A DNA stretch of 64,000 nucleotides from Sipunculus nudus (taxonomy: Eukaryota > Annelida > Sipuncula > Golfingiida > Sipunculidae). Of this stretch, positions 1 to 11,479 are shown piece after piece. The notes beneath the pieces are model-generated. The model saw nothing but the letters and a program-made list of their open reading frames with translations. It was not told the origin of the DNA and made no database searches. How positions within the stretch are numbered: the first letter of the stretch is position 1; each line of letters starts with the position of its first letter. The stretch is taken from positions 32,205,229-32,269,228 of the forward strand of contig CM049314.1 of the NCBI GenBank assembly GCA_026874595.1, read 5' to 3'. The translations under genes and the position numbers were made by a program.

Positions 1-310
1 GACTCGTTGAATTTGGAGGTTTCAAAGCCCGTTAACTCGTAACTTTAGGATAATTTTTGAATATGTAAACTATTTAACAATAATATAACGAGAATTAACC
101 GTATCAAAACTATTGTGCATATCTGTATTTATTAGAATGTCTTTAGGTTCTATACGTATTTAAAGTTTTCTTTGATCTCGGTAAGTTCATCATCACACTT
201 TAACATCACTGCAGTTGGTTAATTGGTGGTGAACTTGAGGATAGGGGTGGTTTAACTCCTACCAGTACCCTTTTGGAAAAACATATTAAGATAATATGTT
301 TAATTTGTAG

Positions 311-518
311 GTGAATGGGGAAACTGGAGAAGAATTCACGTACGGCCGGTTTATGGACATCGTTCATCGTATCGGATCTGCTTTACACGACCTCGGTATG
401 AAGAAGGGAGACGTTCTGGCAATATATTCACGGAATTCTCCCGAGTATCCCATGGTGATGTTTGCCGCTATACACCTCGGAGCGACCGTGACCTTGGTGA
501 ATCCTAGCTACACTAAAT
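311..518 (+). CDS. Acyl-CoA synthetase, first visible exon
   Basis: Begins after the acceptor tttgtag and ends before gttagt, leaving one base of a split codon. It encodes the N-terminal subdomain ([34 protein letters not shown]), typical of the start of the AMP-binding domain. Bases 1-310 are the end of the preceding intron; no start codon is visible. Confidence 0.9.
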
Positions 519-1387
519 GTTAGTGCAAGTAGTAGTTGCACAATTTTTCTTAGTGCAAAATTAGCTTGACCAAAAGCATGAGGAACAAATTCGTTTTGTT
601 TAAATATGTAAACTTCATGCATGAAATCTTTATTCAGCTTTAAAACATCTGCTGTTGCGTACACCTGACATTGATTTTTTCTCCCCATCTCTCGTCTATT
701 GCATATTATATTTTGATTATACAAAATCATTCATACTATGCAAATTATTTGATTTAATCAATATATAAGATACAATAAAATGGTGCACGGCTGACCGGGA
801 CATCATGGAGGTAACTGGAAAGACCACTTATTACCTTACAATTAAAAATGTCATACTTCATGTTATTTATGTCAATCCTTTATGTGCCTTTTGACTGTAG
901 ATGAACTCTGGCAACAGGTAAAGGACTGTGGCGCCGCCTACATTTTTACTTCAGAAGAATTAGCGGCAAACGCCAAACGGTTGGCCATAGAGTTCCAGCA
1001 AGTTAAGGTAAACTGTTTGGTTTACAGATGTTTTACCAACTATATACAAGGAAATGATGAAACGGGCACAGAATATTTTGGCCTTGATTACCCGATATGT
1101 ATAGCCTGACTCGATACCCATGCAGTGCATGCAGTATTATACAATCAGAGTAATACAATATTCAATTTATATTGACTGCATACACAGCTCAGGTGTCCAC
1201 TATATCAGAGGAGGATATCTTTAATATTAACACATCAAACATCAACTGTCGTTAAGCCTAGGTCTCAATTACCACGCTCGGTCTGTGGTTCACCTAGACT
1301 GGTTCCCCGCTCTATTATGGTCCTCAGCCAAGCATTGAGACGAACGTACAACGCCATCCTAGGTATCCCCGGCAGACTGGTTCCAAC

Positions 1388-1463
<76 letters not shown>

Positions 1464-4400
1464 CATAATAAACGTTTCGTTTGCTCAGAGAAGTTGCCAA
1501 AGTTGACTGTACATTTCATGAGACATTAATGATTAGATTAATAGATATTAATCATAAATCAATGCCACGAACAATGGAAAATCAATCAGTCAGTACATCG
1601 TAATATATCTACACATCATTCAACTTTTGTGCAACAACTCATTTCATTTTTCAAGATTTTAAAACTAGAAATAACTAAAGAAAGTATTCAGCCATGATCG
1701 CGTGAACGTGCATGACAACCGGTTTGAGTGTGCATGTTGGAGCTGGAACCAGTCTACCGGTAAGTCAGGAGTTGCAACTTTGAGTACCTAATATGGCATT
1801 GTTCGCCCGTTTCTATGCTTGGCTTAGGGCCATAATAGAGCGGGGTACCAGTCTACAGTTCACCACGTTCTTGACGGTCGTTGGAGGACTTGGTAGGACG
1901 TTGTTATGGGTTCATAACTGAAATGAGATTTCAGTTATGGGGATCCTCTTATGGAAAAGCGTAGCAAGGGTACATTGGGATATTTGCAAAATAAACAGAG
2001 AAAATAGAGGCAATTAAGCATATTTCTTACCAATAATGGCTAATAAACTGTTCTGGAGCAAAAATAAATTATGTAGAAGTGCTCTTATGAGGAAATTGTT
2101 AAGATTTCAACTCCGGTTGGTTTTTTTTAGCCTGCCATGCTGTCATGTTTATGTTTGGGACATGACCCTGTCCTTGACCTTATTGATATGAGAAAAGTTG
2201 TCCTCTGATTATTGTCCCAAATAAATTATAGTAAATATTGTTTCCATAACTTCCATATGCAAATTTGTCAAAACCTTAAAAGATCTAGCAATAAACTTAT
2301 AAAGGAATTATTGTAGCCATATATTTTCATTTACTCATAAGTATTATTCATGAAATAAGATTTTTTTAATAGACATATTAGCAATAAATTAGTCTGGTAC
2401 ACCAGAGGTCAGGTCACAGGTCAGGTCATGGGTGACCAGAGTTCATGCCTCAGCAACATGGCTGTGTCAGTGATGGTCTTCTGCTCTTCTCTTCATGATA
2501 AAATGCTGTTATATCATATATAACATAAACAGGAGACTCCACATGTATGGAAACTGATATATAAAGGCTATATAGGTAGAGTGAGCATAGTTTAAGCTGC
2601 ATCTTATTCTTAATTATTATTTTATTCTTTCCCTCTGATAAATCAGAAGGACCGCTACGATATTTCGTAAGAACATATTCAAGGCTGAATATGGAGCCCG
2701 GGTCACCTGGTGTGTAATTCTCAGCCTTGCACCAAGGCAAGGTAGGACGTGGCCTTTACCGAAGGACACCGTAAGGGGACGTGAATGAACGTTCTGATCG
2801 AAATGTTCAAAACTAACGGGAAAGAATGTGGTCTCTAGTTAATAAATGTGCACATCTTGTTATCCTGGATGATACTGATTGGGGTGTCAAATCCTGTGAG
2901 CTTGGCCACGGCAAACCCGCTTGTCAACCATGAACGTGACCCGTTGTCGTAGGATACCGTGGGAAAACGTGGCGGAACGTGGTAACAGTGACGCATCCGT
3001 GACAGTGGTACGTAGAAAACAGTTCAGTACCTTAGCGAGAAGTTCCCAGTACTGGGAAGAAGGGGGCATATCTCTCTTCTTATAAGGCAAACCATATTTT
3101 ATGGCAGGAGAACGTGGTTAAAACCATCGCAATGCCGTAGCAGCACCGTAGATGAACGTGAAATACCGTGGGGAGAACGTGCTGCAAACGTCAAGAGAAC
3201 GCGGTCTTAAATGTCATCAAGTTTATTTCCGAGATCGCCATTTGTTGGCTTGCCGTGGCTGAACCGTGAGACACCATGGAGGACGTCGTAACTGAGACCT
3301 GGTCTTTAGGATGCACTTTTCAGCTTTCTACGCGTTTAGCCCACTCAATATGCGTGCCAAAAAAGCGACCAAAAGTTTAATCTATAGTAGACATATGTGC
3401 CTTAAGAATTTAAAAATGTCGGTCTTGATGTTTTGTCCGTCTATATATGTAGCGATAATTATCCCAAACGCACGAGATAATTATCATTTTCGGTGTTTCC
3501 TATACGAGTCACTTTATAAATGTTAAACATTACAATCTTTTAGGATTCTTTTTATTCTATCTCATGAATTTCTATTATACTCTAAGATGTCCACAGTGTA
3601 TTTTTTATATATTACAGTTAGTAATAGTGAACGGCCAGTCCTCCGGATGTACTCCCCTCAGAAATCTGATGACGTACTCAGGGCCAATATTTGACTTCGC
3701 CTCGGTCCCGTTTTCGCCGCCAGATGACGTTGTTTTTCTTTTGTACTCAAGTGGAACAACTGGATTACCCAAAGGCGTCATGCAGACTCATAGAAATGTA
3801 GTCGCCCTAATGACGCAGTATGGGTGAGAATAAAACTGTTGAATCTAATATTTATATTATCAAAAATAATTTAAAACTATAAATATGCATTCTCCAGAAT
3901 GCAGGCTTCAGCCATGTGGGGTACTGTGCAGCCTGTTTTCATTCAGTTATTGGCCCATATTCCCAGGTTCCTTGGTGCATATGTTAAAAAACAAGTCTTT
4001 GCATTTACTTATCCGTCCCATATAATTCCCATGTTCAGTCTGGTATACGTGACTGCACATTTGTGAATGTTCCTGGAAATCCTTCCTGGATCCGGATCAT
4101 GAGCCAGACCCACACCAATATCTGATCGATTCTTCACTGGCCCATTTCCCGAGGTCTCATTTGAATTTCATGGGATTCCATTCAGGATTGCGTAAGTTAT
4201 GTTGTGAACCAACTCACAGCCTCACACAAACGGGAATGAACGCATACCCGCCCGGCCGGGGGCAAATAGAAGCAGGAATACTTGAATAATAATACGGAGA
4301 AAGTTTATTTATGTGCATAGTAATCATTACGCCCTGGATTAGGTAAACCTCGCTGCACGTGCTCGGCAGTGCACAAGTTGCAAACTTTGACTCGAGCTAC

Positions 4401-7400
4401 TTTTTGCTTGTATCATAATTTCAACAGTTATTTCAGTATCCCGCCCTACTATCCCTGCTTCGGTGGCTCAGGAGTAGAGCCCAGGACTCAAAGTATGGAG
4501 GTCGTGAGTTCGAATCTCGGCCGAGGCGGTGGGATTTTTTCACCATTGACCCCGACACAGGGTAAGCGCTCTGCGGGCGTGATGGGAAGGCCGTATCCAA
4601 CAGCCGCGTTTCACTCACAAACGAGTGGGGTTCTTCAGTGGTATGACCCAGCAATTGGGATGAGTATACATCTAGAGTCTGCAGGTGTAGAAGTCACCAG
4701 GCCTGGTTAACACCAGGATATAAAATGAGAGGAAGCATGTGATACTGTCCTGTGACGTAGTCCGAAACTGGAATCGCATTCTGCAGCTATACATATACTA
4801 TATGAACCTAGCATTAACAAAAATAATGCCGGCTACCAGCAACAACAAAAAACTAAAAAAAAAAAAACTAACTCGAATTCTTCGTGGATACAGCCCGACT
4901 CGTACCCGAGTAACGTTGACATGGCGACATTCTGCAAAGGAACTTTAAATGAGGCAAATCACAAAATGGAAATGAGAGATATTTTAAACGTAAAAGAAGT
5001 TAATATTGGTTTTCATTGAAGGTGTTTAGACATGTTATGGCACCTTTATTAAACGCAAGCAAACATTATTCTCAGTGCATGGTCATTATGATGCAAATTC
5101 ATAGGCATGATAAACTATCATAACAATGACTACGAATTTTCAAAATAGGCCTGTACGAGTAAACGAATCCTGATTTCTTTCAGCTCCAAAGAGCAAATCA
5201 TATTAAAATGGTATCGTGAAGGTATCAATTATAGATCCCTGCAAAATGCCTTGACCACACAGAAAATGTTCTGGTACATTTTGTGACTTAAAAATTAATT
5301 ACTTCAATGACAGTTTTACCACTGATTAAATACAAGTAAATAAATAGACAAGTTATTTCCTTTTTTATTTGTAGAATTTAATATTGGACAAGAAATAGAT
5401 ATATTATCTTTACATGCATCTAATTGTGCAGGTCCCCAGACTACGCTCTCTCGGACGATTCGGCCGGCCAGTTGGTTCTCCTGTGTGTACTTCCGTTTTA
5501 TCACAGCTACGGCCTGTCTGACTCTCTGTATCTGTCACCGATGGAGGGAGGAACCAACATCGTCATGCCGAAATTCTCACCCGAAAAATTCTTCTACCTC
5601 ATAGAAAAGTACAGGGTAATCTACATATACCTTTTTCTGATCAGAGAAACTTCTTTAACATCATACAAAAGTATAGGATGGTCTGGATATACCTATATTC
5701 TCATCGTAAACAATTTTTTTTCCTACCTCATACCAAAACACATATACCTATATACTCGCCGTATACAAAATTATTCTACCTACTTCATACAAACGTATAG
5801 GGAAATCTTCATATACTTACATTCACACTGGAGAAAAAAAATTCTACGAATTATCCTACCTCGTACAAAAATACCGTGTAATCTTCAAACATGTATATCT
5901 GTATTCTTAACAGGCGTTCCTCTACCTTCTCTATAAGTACAGGCCAGGGTATTCTCCATTTCTCACCTGTAATATTGTATAACATTATTTATAAGTGTAC
6001 AGTTATCTGCATGTATCTGTTTTTTCGCCGGGAAACACATTGTTCTATCTTAATCTAAAACATGTTTACTAAAAGAAAAATAAAAGCAGTATGCAATCAC
6101 CTGTATATTCTGACCGAAAAAAAAAATCTACCTTGTTAAAAAGTAATCGTTAATCTATAACTTACCTGTTTATTGACTCGCGCTACTACACACCACAGAC
6201 CAGTACACTATGCGCATGTATACTTTTGAAGATCCGCCTTTTACGCAGCCGACATGAACAAAAAGTACATTCCAACCAACAACATATGATTTTTTAAGAT
6301 TATATATAATCCGAGAATATTCTTTGATTGGTTTCATTTTATGCCGCCAGGTGACGCACCTACAGCTGGTCCCTCCTTTAGTTCTACATTTACTGCAGCA
6401 CCCGTCACTGCACTCACATGACCTCTCCAGCATCCGGGGAGCTACAAGCGGCGCAGCGCCCCTAGCGGCAGATGTTGAGGCGGAGTTCTGTAAGAAATAT
6501 CGAATCAAACAGATTATGCAAGGTATGTTAACTTAAAGCAAAAACCGAATCTAAAAGCAGAACACTCTTGGTTCGCAGAATTTTCAAACTGTCATAATGG
6601 TGTCCCTACAGTATATTTCTTGGAGCCAGGTCTCAATGAACGCTTTTGGTTCACTCGATTGTGGTCTTAATAGACAGGTGGTCATATTAAACTGGTGGTC
6701 TTTCAGACCGATTCCACTATATATATTTTGTTTGTCTTCGTTATCTGGTTTGTTGGTTAGTTTGTCTGTTAGCAATTAACTTTCCTGAAAATGTGTTGAA
6801 TGATTTCCTGAAATGATTTTTGATTCTGGCTATTGTCCATATCCTGTTGAGACTGGATAGTGATTGTTTGATTTTATAGATAAGAAGTTTACTCATGCTT
6901 ATACGAGATTGTTAAAACATATTCGATCTATATACAGATGAACCACAAAAGGTTTTATAATCAATGTACGAATACCTTTCAAGGTATAAACTGATTATAG
7001 AAATAACAGGGCTATGTACATTGACCCGTACTTTGGCAATCCGCCCTTAAGTAAATTAATGCCACACCTAGCTATGATATTAATTTTAAAAAATATAACA
7101 TATGGGTGTAGTAAATGTAAAAATATAGCCGATTATACGTAGCAAAAAATAATGTGGGAAGGAGTCGATGTTACATAATCAATACAATATAAACATCCAA
7201 TGCAAAAGTGGATCCAGGGGGATAGAAGGTTTAAAACACCCTACGGAGAAAAAATGACACCATGGTTTTACGTTATACCTATCAAAATTTTGTTTTAATG
7301 TATTTAACCCTCGATGTTAATGGACAGCATCCTCTCCCGAAAATCCCGAATCAGCCACTGCAATACAAATTATACACCACCAGGTTACGGGCTGACTGAG

Positions 7401-8465
7401 ACGACTGCCGCAGTGCTGGGTATGCCTGGTAATGCTGACAAACAAGGATCCGTGGGAGTGGTAGTTCCCAACGCCGAAGTCAAGGTAATCCACATCACAG
7501 CCACGTGACACAATGGGGGGGGGGGGGGGATATAATGAACACTTATTTACCAAATATTCCGTTAAAAAACATTAAAAATTATCTTAAATATAAACATTTC
7601 GTGGCGTCCTGCATGTCTTGATATCGCTATTAGCTACGAAATGTTGGAACTGTTATATAGGTAATAAGCACTCATTATAAGAAAACCCTGCTTGATTAAA
7701 GATCATATATGCTAAAATGTCGTTTTGGGGAGGGTTCGTCCAGTCAAATCAAGTATCGACGATCCCCCCCCCCCCTCATGTCAAGTGCCTGTGATCCACA
7801 TGTACAACCTGTTAAACCTTTACTTGCATCATTAATATATTAAAATTAAGGTTGAAACGATCTAACGTGAATATCATTCTACACCCCTGTGTGTAAGGTA
7901 AGCCGGATTATTCAACAACAGGGAATTTCCTTTTTGAGTGGTAACTATACTCCATGCGAGACCCATCTCTTCTTCACATAATACTCCTTATGTTTAAGAT
8001 TCAAAACAGTATACTTACAGCAAACTGTAATTTGTGGCCTAATATAGAAGACCCTATTTCGTTCCAGGTGGTCGACACAGCGACAGGGGAGGAGTGCGGT
8101 GCTCGCCGCCTGGGGGAACTATGGGTCCGCGGCCCAACAGTTATGAAAGGTTACCTGAACCGTCCCCAAGAAACACGTAACACTGTAGACAAAGACGGCT
8201 GGCTGCATACGGGTAAGGGTTTGAAATGTCTAAAAAGGATTATGACCTTTACCATTGGTGCAAGTATTTGAACATAAAATGAATACCAATTTCATTAAAA
8301 GTTAATATTAAGAAATCAAACTTAGTACGTCATGAATGGCCACTTATATAAAAGTGAAACAGTTTCGATAACATATATCTGTGTATTCTGGTACCTCGAA
8401 GGCGCACAAAGTTAAACAAACGAGAGACGGAGCTATGAAATAGCCATACTTTTGAGAGAGAGAGA

Positions 8466-8545
<80 letters not shown>

Positions 8546-8633
8546 CAGAGAGAGAGAGAAAGAGATCCAATACGCGGTAGGGAAAGAAAGGTTAAGTGAC
8601 AGTGAGGACGAAATGAGTCAATGAGAGCGAATA

Positions 8634-8664
<31 letters not shown>

Positions 8665-8669
8665 GAGAC

Positions 8670-8730
<61 letters not shown>

Positions 8731-9577
8731 CACATATACTGATGTACGTGTAAGATGGAAATGCATCGTCAGCCCTTCTGTTTTTTTTATAGTATGAATT
8801 TGTCACTTATGCCTATTTCATGATAATTTATATTACTTTTTTCTTTCTAAGGTGACGTGGTTTATTACGATGAGGACGGTTTCTTTTATATTGTCGATCG
8901 GATCAAAGAACTCATCAAATATAAAGGCTCCCAGGTGGCACCAGCAGAGCTGGAGTCTGTCATTTTAACACATCCCGATGTGGCAGACGTAGGCGTTACT
9001 GGGGTGCCCGACAAGGAAGCCGGCGAACTACCGATGGCTTACGTAGTTAAAAAGCCGAACGTTAAACTTTCAGAGAAGGATATACTCTCCTACGTTGCCG
9101 GTCAGTGTTGCTTGTGTAATATTAAAATAGCATGATTTGTTCTAAAAGTCATATGTTTACTATTTTATAATATACTATTCATACATATTTCTTTTCCATA
9201 ATTCACAATAATTGATTTGCTATATTTTAAAACAGATAATTGTTATTTAATATTGATTGGGGGAAAATGTTAATAATTCATTTTTAGTTGTTAGATTGAA
9301 AAATTTCTTTACCGATACCATTTTTAAGTCGTAAATACAGGGACAGTTGTCAGAACTATTATCTGTATGCGCGCTTATATGCCTATAGTGATGATACATA
9401 TAAAAAAGTGATAACAGAATTATAATGCTTTACTTAACAGAACGAGTGGCCCCATTCAAAAGACTAAGGGGAGGTGTAGAGTTCATACCACAAATACCAA
9501 AGTCAAGTACGGGAAAAATCCTACGACGGCGACTTAAGGAAAAAGCTGCCAGAAAACAGAAGAAAAGTCAATTATGA
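311..9577 (+). CDS. Acyl-CoA synthetase, 4-coumarate-CoA ligase/luciferase-like (9 exons, 5' partial)
   Basis: Adenylate-forming enzyme that should activate a carboxylic acid with ATP to an acyl-AMP and transfer it to CoA. Nine exons (311-518, 901-1007, 3618-3823, 5432-5615, 6351-6522, 7384-7484, 8068-8212, 8852-9100, 9441-9577) all have AG/GT borders and compatible phases, giving 502 residues and one stop. Family motifs occur in order, numbered within this fragment: ATP-binding loop [13 protein letters not shown] (~147-159), [16 protein letters not shown] (~293-301), DGWLHTGD (~369-376), DGFFYIVDR (~383-391) and the catalytic-lysine motif [11 protein letters not shown] (K~483). Usual length is ~540-560, so one upstream coding exon is probably missing at the left edge. 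Substrate cannot be read from sequence; plant-type 4CL activity should not be assumed. C-terminus is basic and ends SQL, a possible non-canonical peroxisomal signal. Confidence 0.93.
901..1007 (+). CDS. Acyl-CoA synthetase exon
   Basis: Acceptor gactgtag, donor gtaaac. The split codon with the previous exon reads Tyr, giving the family-like [20 protein letters not shown]. Ends in phase 0. The following intron (1008-3617) holds an inverted-arm element, an (AT)n tract and a decamer-like repeat field. Confidence 0.9.
1275..1870. mobile_element. Foldback / MITE-like element with ~120-bp inverted arms
   Basis: The left arm (about 1281-1395) and right arm (about 1736-1865, reverse complemented) share long matching blocks, including GACTGGT(T/A)CCCCGCTCTATTATGG, GCCAAGCAT and GACTGGTTCCA(A/G)CTCCAA. 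The right arm has ~25 extra bases. The interior begins with an (AT)n tract and has no coding capacity. Lies in a synthetase intron. Superfamily not recognised. Confidence 0.7.
1392..1459. repeat. (AT)n microsatellite
   Basis: Uninterrupted alternating AT inside the foldback element above; it directly follows the inner end of the left arm. Confidence 0.97.
2735..3300. repeat. Degenerate short-period field rich in AACGTG / ACCGTGG
   Basis: CGT-centred words (AACGTG, ACCGTGG, ACCGTAG) recur at about 9-11-base spacing, densest at 2925-3015 and 3105-3210. It looks like a decayed decamer-type minisatellite in a synthetase intron. The overlapping open frames have no recognisable protein. Confidence 0.5.
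3618..3823 (+). CDS. Acyl-CoA synthetase exon with ATP-binding loop
   Basis: Acceptor atattacag, donor gtgaga. Carries the AMP-binding signature [18 protein letters not shown], the P-loop that contacts ATP phosphates. The intron that follows (3824-5431) contains a tRNA-derived SINE. Confidence 0.93.
4455..4735 (+). mobile_element. tRNA-derived SINE
   Basis: The tRNA-like head has an A-box-like stretch (tggctcaggagtagagc, 4464-4480) and a B box (gagttcgaatctc, 4506-4518) at tRNA-like spacing. It is followed by an unrelated body to about 4735. The body recurs, diverged and inverted, at about 57945-58110, confirming a dispersed family. In an intron of the synthetase gene. Confidence 0.82.
5432..5615 (+). 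CDS. Acyl-CoA synthetase exon
   Basis: Acceptor ttgtgcag, donor gtaatc. Encodes [14 protein letters not shown] and [16 protein letters not shown], the conserved stretch after the P-loop in 4CL/luciferase-like enzymes. Ends phase 0 after EKYR. Confidence 0.92.
6351..6522 (+). CDS. Acyl-CoA synthetase exon
   Basis: Acceptor atgccgccag, donor gtatgt. Encodes [18 protein letters not shown] and [15 protein letters not shown], the family's S/T-G-A-A-P-L segment of the adenylate pocket. Leaves one base for the next exon. Confidence 0.92.
7384..7484 (+). CDS. Acyl-CoA synthetase exon with GYGLTET motif
   Basis: Acceptor acaccaccag, donor gtaatc. The split Gly codon starts GYGLTETTA, the adenine/adenylate-binding motif, followed by [14 protein letters not shown] poly-G run lies about 30 bases after the donor. 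Confidence 0.93.
7516..7530. repeat. Poly-G run
   Basis: Homopolymer G just downstream of a synthetase donor site; other long C/G runs lie near 7766, 15270, 42770, 43115 and 53635. Confidence 0.9.
8068..8212 (+). CDS. Acyl-CoA synthetase exon with GELWVRGP and DGWLHTGD
   Basis: Acceptor gttccag, donor gtaagg. Encodes [15 protein letters not shown] and DGWLHTG; the motif's final Asp comes from the next exon. The following intron contains two (GA)n tracts. Confidence 0.94.
8454..8729. repeat. Two (GA)n microsatellite tracts
   Basis: Tracts at about 8454-8565 and 8634-8729, with sporadic CAGA interruptions and 70 bases of unique sequence between. Both sit in the intron before the DGFFYIVDR exon. 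The purine-rich strand is the transcribed sense strand; the apparent Ser-Leu ORFs on the other strand are artefacts. Confidence 0.97.
8852..9100 (+). CDS. Acyl-CoA synthetase exon, C-terminal domain hinge
   Basis: Acceptor tttctaag, donor gtcagt. Encodes [18 protein letters not shown] (ribose-binding Asp, hinge Arg-Ile-Lys) and [19 protein letters not shown], then the start of the mobile C-terminal domain. Confidence 0.94.
9441..9577 (+). CDS. Acyl-CoA synthetase terminal exon
   Basis: Acceptor ttacttaacag; stop tga at 9575-9577. Encodes [12 protein letters not shown] and [11 protein letters not shown] with the catalytic lysine, then a basic tail ending KQKKSQL. Confidence 0.93.
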
Positions 9578-9874
9578 TTAATGCTTAAAGAGTAAATTAA
9601 CGAGTTCAGATGTTTTGTTTAACTAAACCTGATTGGACCTACGCTAGAAATTATTATTAAGCGGAATTTCGACTAAACATGTTTCAATTAAGTGGAGTTG
9701 ACTGTGTGTACATTGATATTTTACAGGAATCGAGTCATCAAGTACATTAAGAGTTTGTAGCGAGAGAGTGGTATCTTGTCATGATGTAATATATTAAGGG
9801 TACATTAACATTTGCAATAATGTGTGTATCATATTACGCTGTTAGTTCATTTAGGCTGAATACAAAAGTTTCTA

Positions 9875-9880
9875 AATAAA
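9875..9880 (+). promoter_or_regulatory. Candidate polyadenylation signal of the synthetase gene
   Basis: AATAAA about 300 bases after the stop codon, the first canonical hexamer downstream on this strand; position only, no transcript evidence. Confidence 0.55.
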
Positions 9881-9889
9881 GTCCTCCTG

Positions 9890-10600
9890 ACACGCGAACT
9901 CCATTTATCCCTAATGTATGTTGTTATGGTTCTGTTTGGGAGTAAACACAGTCCACAAGTGTCTATTTACCATAACAAGACTTCATGACAAAAGATCCAA
10001 TCTTGCGCATGCGCCACCACTCCCAAACAAGGAGAGGAAACATGAAAGAGGAAACACAGAAGAAACACGGGTTAGAAGCTTGAAAAATCATGATTTGTAA
10101 CGTTGCACGGTAAGGCCACCAGGTGGCGTGCGCTTTATTTATTTTTTTGCACCACTTACAAGTGTTTCCCATTTGTGTACATCGTTGAGAGTAATTATTG
10201 GCAGAAACCATCATAATTTAAGGGGGAAAAAACACTACTTCATGTATTTTTGACATATCTGCTGTATGAATAAGTCCTTCAAATCAAAGTATGGTTCTGT
10301 GGGTCGTGTGTGACTTCGTGCATACACAAAAAAACTCTCATTAGATTTTAATAACTGTTTTTTTTCATTCCCTGGTTAAGGCATGGATTATAACAGGATG
10401 AGTTGAATGAAATGTTGGACGGTTTACCGAAGCAATGCTCCTTATAATATATAACCATAGTTTGTATAAATATACTTGCGATAACAGCTGTTCATTTTAA
10501 TCATTAACAGCTTTGATCGTAGTTAGACTTTCGGAGTCAATTCGGCTGATTAGATTTTAAAACTGCTCCCGCTGAAAGAACCATCAAACCTGCTCTTGCT
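9890..10600. other. Intergenic, no supported gene
   Basis: Sequence downstream of the synthetase gene. Short open frames exist on both strands but show no splice sites with coding-like flanks, no family motif and no codon bias. Confidence 0.6.
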
Positions 10601-10604
10601 GCGG

Positions 10605-10815
10605 TAGGAAGTGGCCTATAGTAGTAAAGGCGTTGGACTTCGGAGCTGGGGGTCCCTGCATCGAATTCCGCCGGAGCCTCAATGGCTTAATGGAGAAATC
10701 TCACTTGAACCTCGGAGATTCGCTCTTATGTCTTATCGACAGGTTATGACTTCTTGGTTATTCTTAACCCCGTGTATATAAAATCTGAAATCCAGAAGGC
10801 TTAATAATAACATAA
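10605..10815 (+). mobile_element. tRNA-derived SINE, second family
   Basis: Head at 10608-10680 with an A-box-like segment (gtggcctatagtagtaaagg) and a B box (tgcatcgaattcc, 10657-10669). The tail (about 10705-10815) is shared with 36085-36195, including a (tatc/atct)TA(T/A)CGACA(G/A)GTATGAC-like block and CAGAAGGC. Body differs from the SINE at 4455. Confidence 0.75.
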
Positions 10816-11206
10816 CATTCTTATCGTATGGATACCTTCTTCATCCTTCAACAAACAGTGCCACCAACAGGCCAAGGACCTATCTTTATAAAAAAAATGT
10901 TGCTCTAGCATTAGCTCAACGCTTAGGACAGGTACTGCCATCTTCCGACAAATTATATCACCAATTGCGACCGTCCCACTGCAGAAAAGCTGTCAATGAG
11001 GTTAAGTTTATCGATGCATGCATAATATCACGTTTTATTTTATGCGTTTTAGTTGCAAACATAAATATAAATGTCCTGGTAGGGCTAATAAAATCCAGAG
11101 TATGTATACATGTAATTTCTTTCTCTTGTTAAAATATGACCGGTGGTATAACCTGTATCTTAAAAAATGTTTCAGACCATTTACGAAAAAAAAAATTCAC
11201 TCATCG

Positions 11207-11235
11207 ATATATATATATATATATGCATATCTATA

Positions 11236-11281
<46 letters not shown>
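11207..11281. repeat. (AT)n tract, left flank of hairpin
   Basis: Interrupted alternating AT ending in TTTATTTATTT immediately before the long hairpin at 11288. Confidence 0.95.
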
Positions 11282-11284
<3 letters not shown>

Positions 11285-11287
11285 TTA

Positions 11288-11390
11288 TTTACAAATGGAA
11301 AGGGTATACACAGAAAAGTGGTTCACTACCAGTGGGATGGGTTCATTGGTAGTGAACCTCTTTTCTGTGTATACCCTTTCCGTCTGTAAA
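11288..11390. repeat. Long near-perfect hairpin (foldback)
   Basis: Arms 11297-11331 and 11347-11381 are 35 bases each and complementary with a single mismatch around a 15-base loop. Pairing continues weakly outward to 11288 and 11390 (TTTACA/TGTAAA). (AT)n lies on both sides. It could be a small foldback element inserted in a TA array or a hairpin-RNA locus; no transcript evidence. Confidence 0.9.
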
Positions 11391-11419
11391 ACAATGAACC
11401 AACATGGCTATTCATACAT

Positions 11420-11423
<4 letters not shown>

Positions 11424-11475
<52 letters not shown>
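11424..11475. repeat. (AT)n tract, right flank of hairpin
   Basis: Alternating AT with a TTT interruption, ~35 bases beyond the hairpin. Confidence 0.93.
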
Positions 11476-11479
11476 TTCT

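Noticed and set aside
311-523. Start of the synthetase at GTG 311
   Set aside because: GTG 311 follows an intron acceptor and the family needs more N-terminal sequence; it is an internal exon, not a start.
1265-1529. Tyr-Ile repeat ORFs on both strands
   Set aside because: Produced by the (AT)n tract; the same holds for similar ORFs at 11018-11615, 19227 and 43766-44097.
4450-4530. Functional tRNA gene
   Set aside because: A and B box-like segments are present, but the cloverleaf stems do not close well and the sequence continues into a SINE body.
8344-8806. Long Ser-Leu repeat proteins on the minus strand
   Set aside because: They are translations of the (GA)n microsatellites in a synthetase intron.
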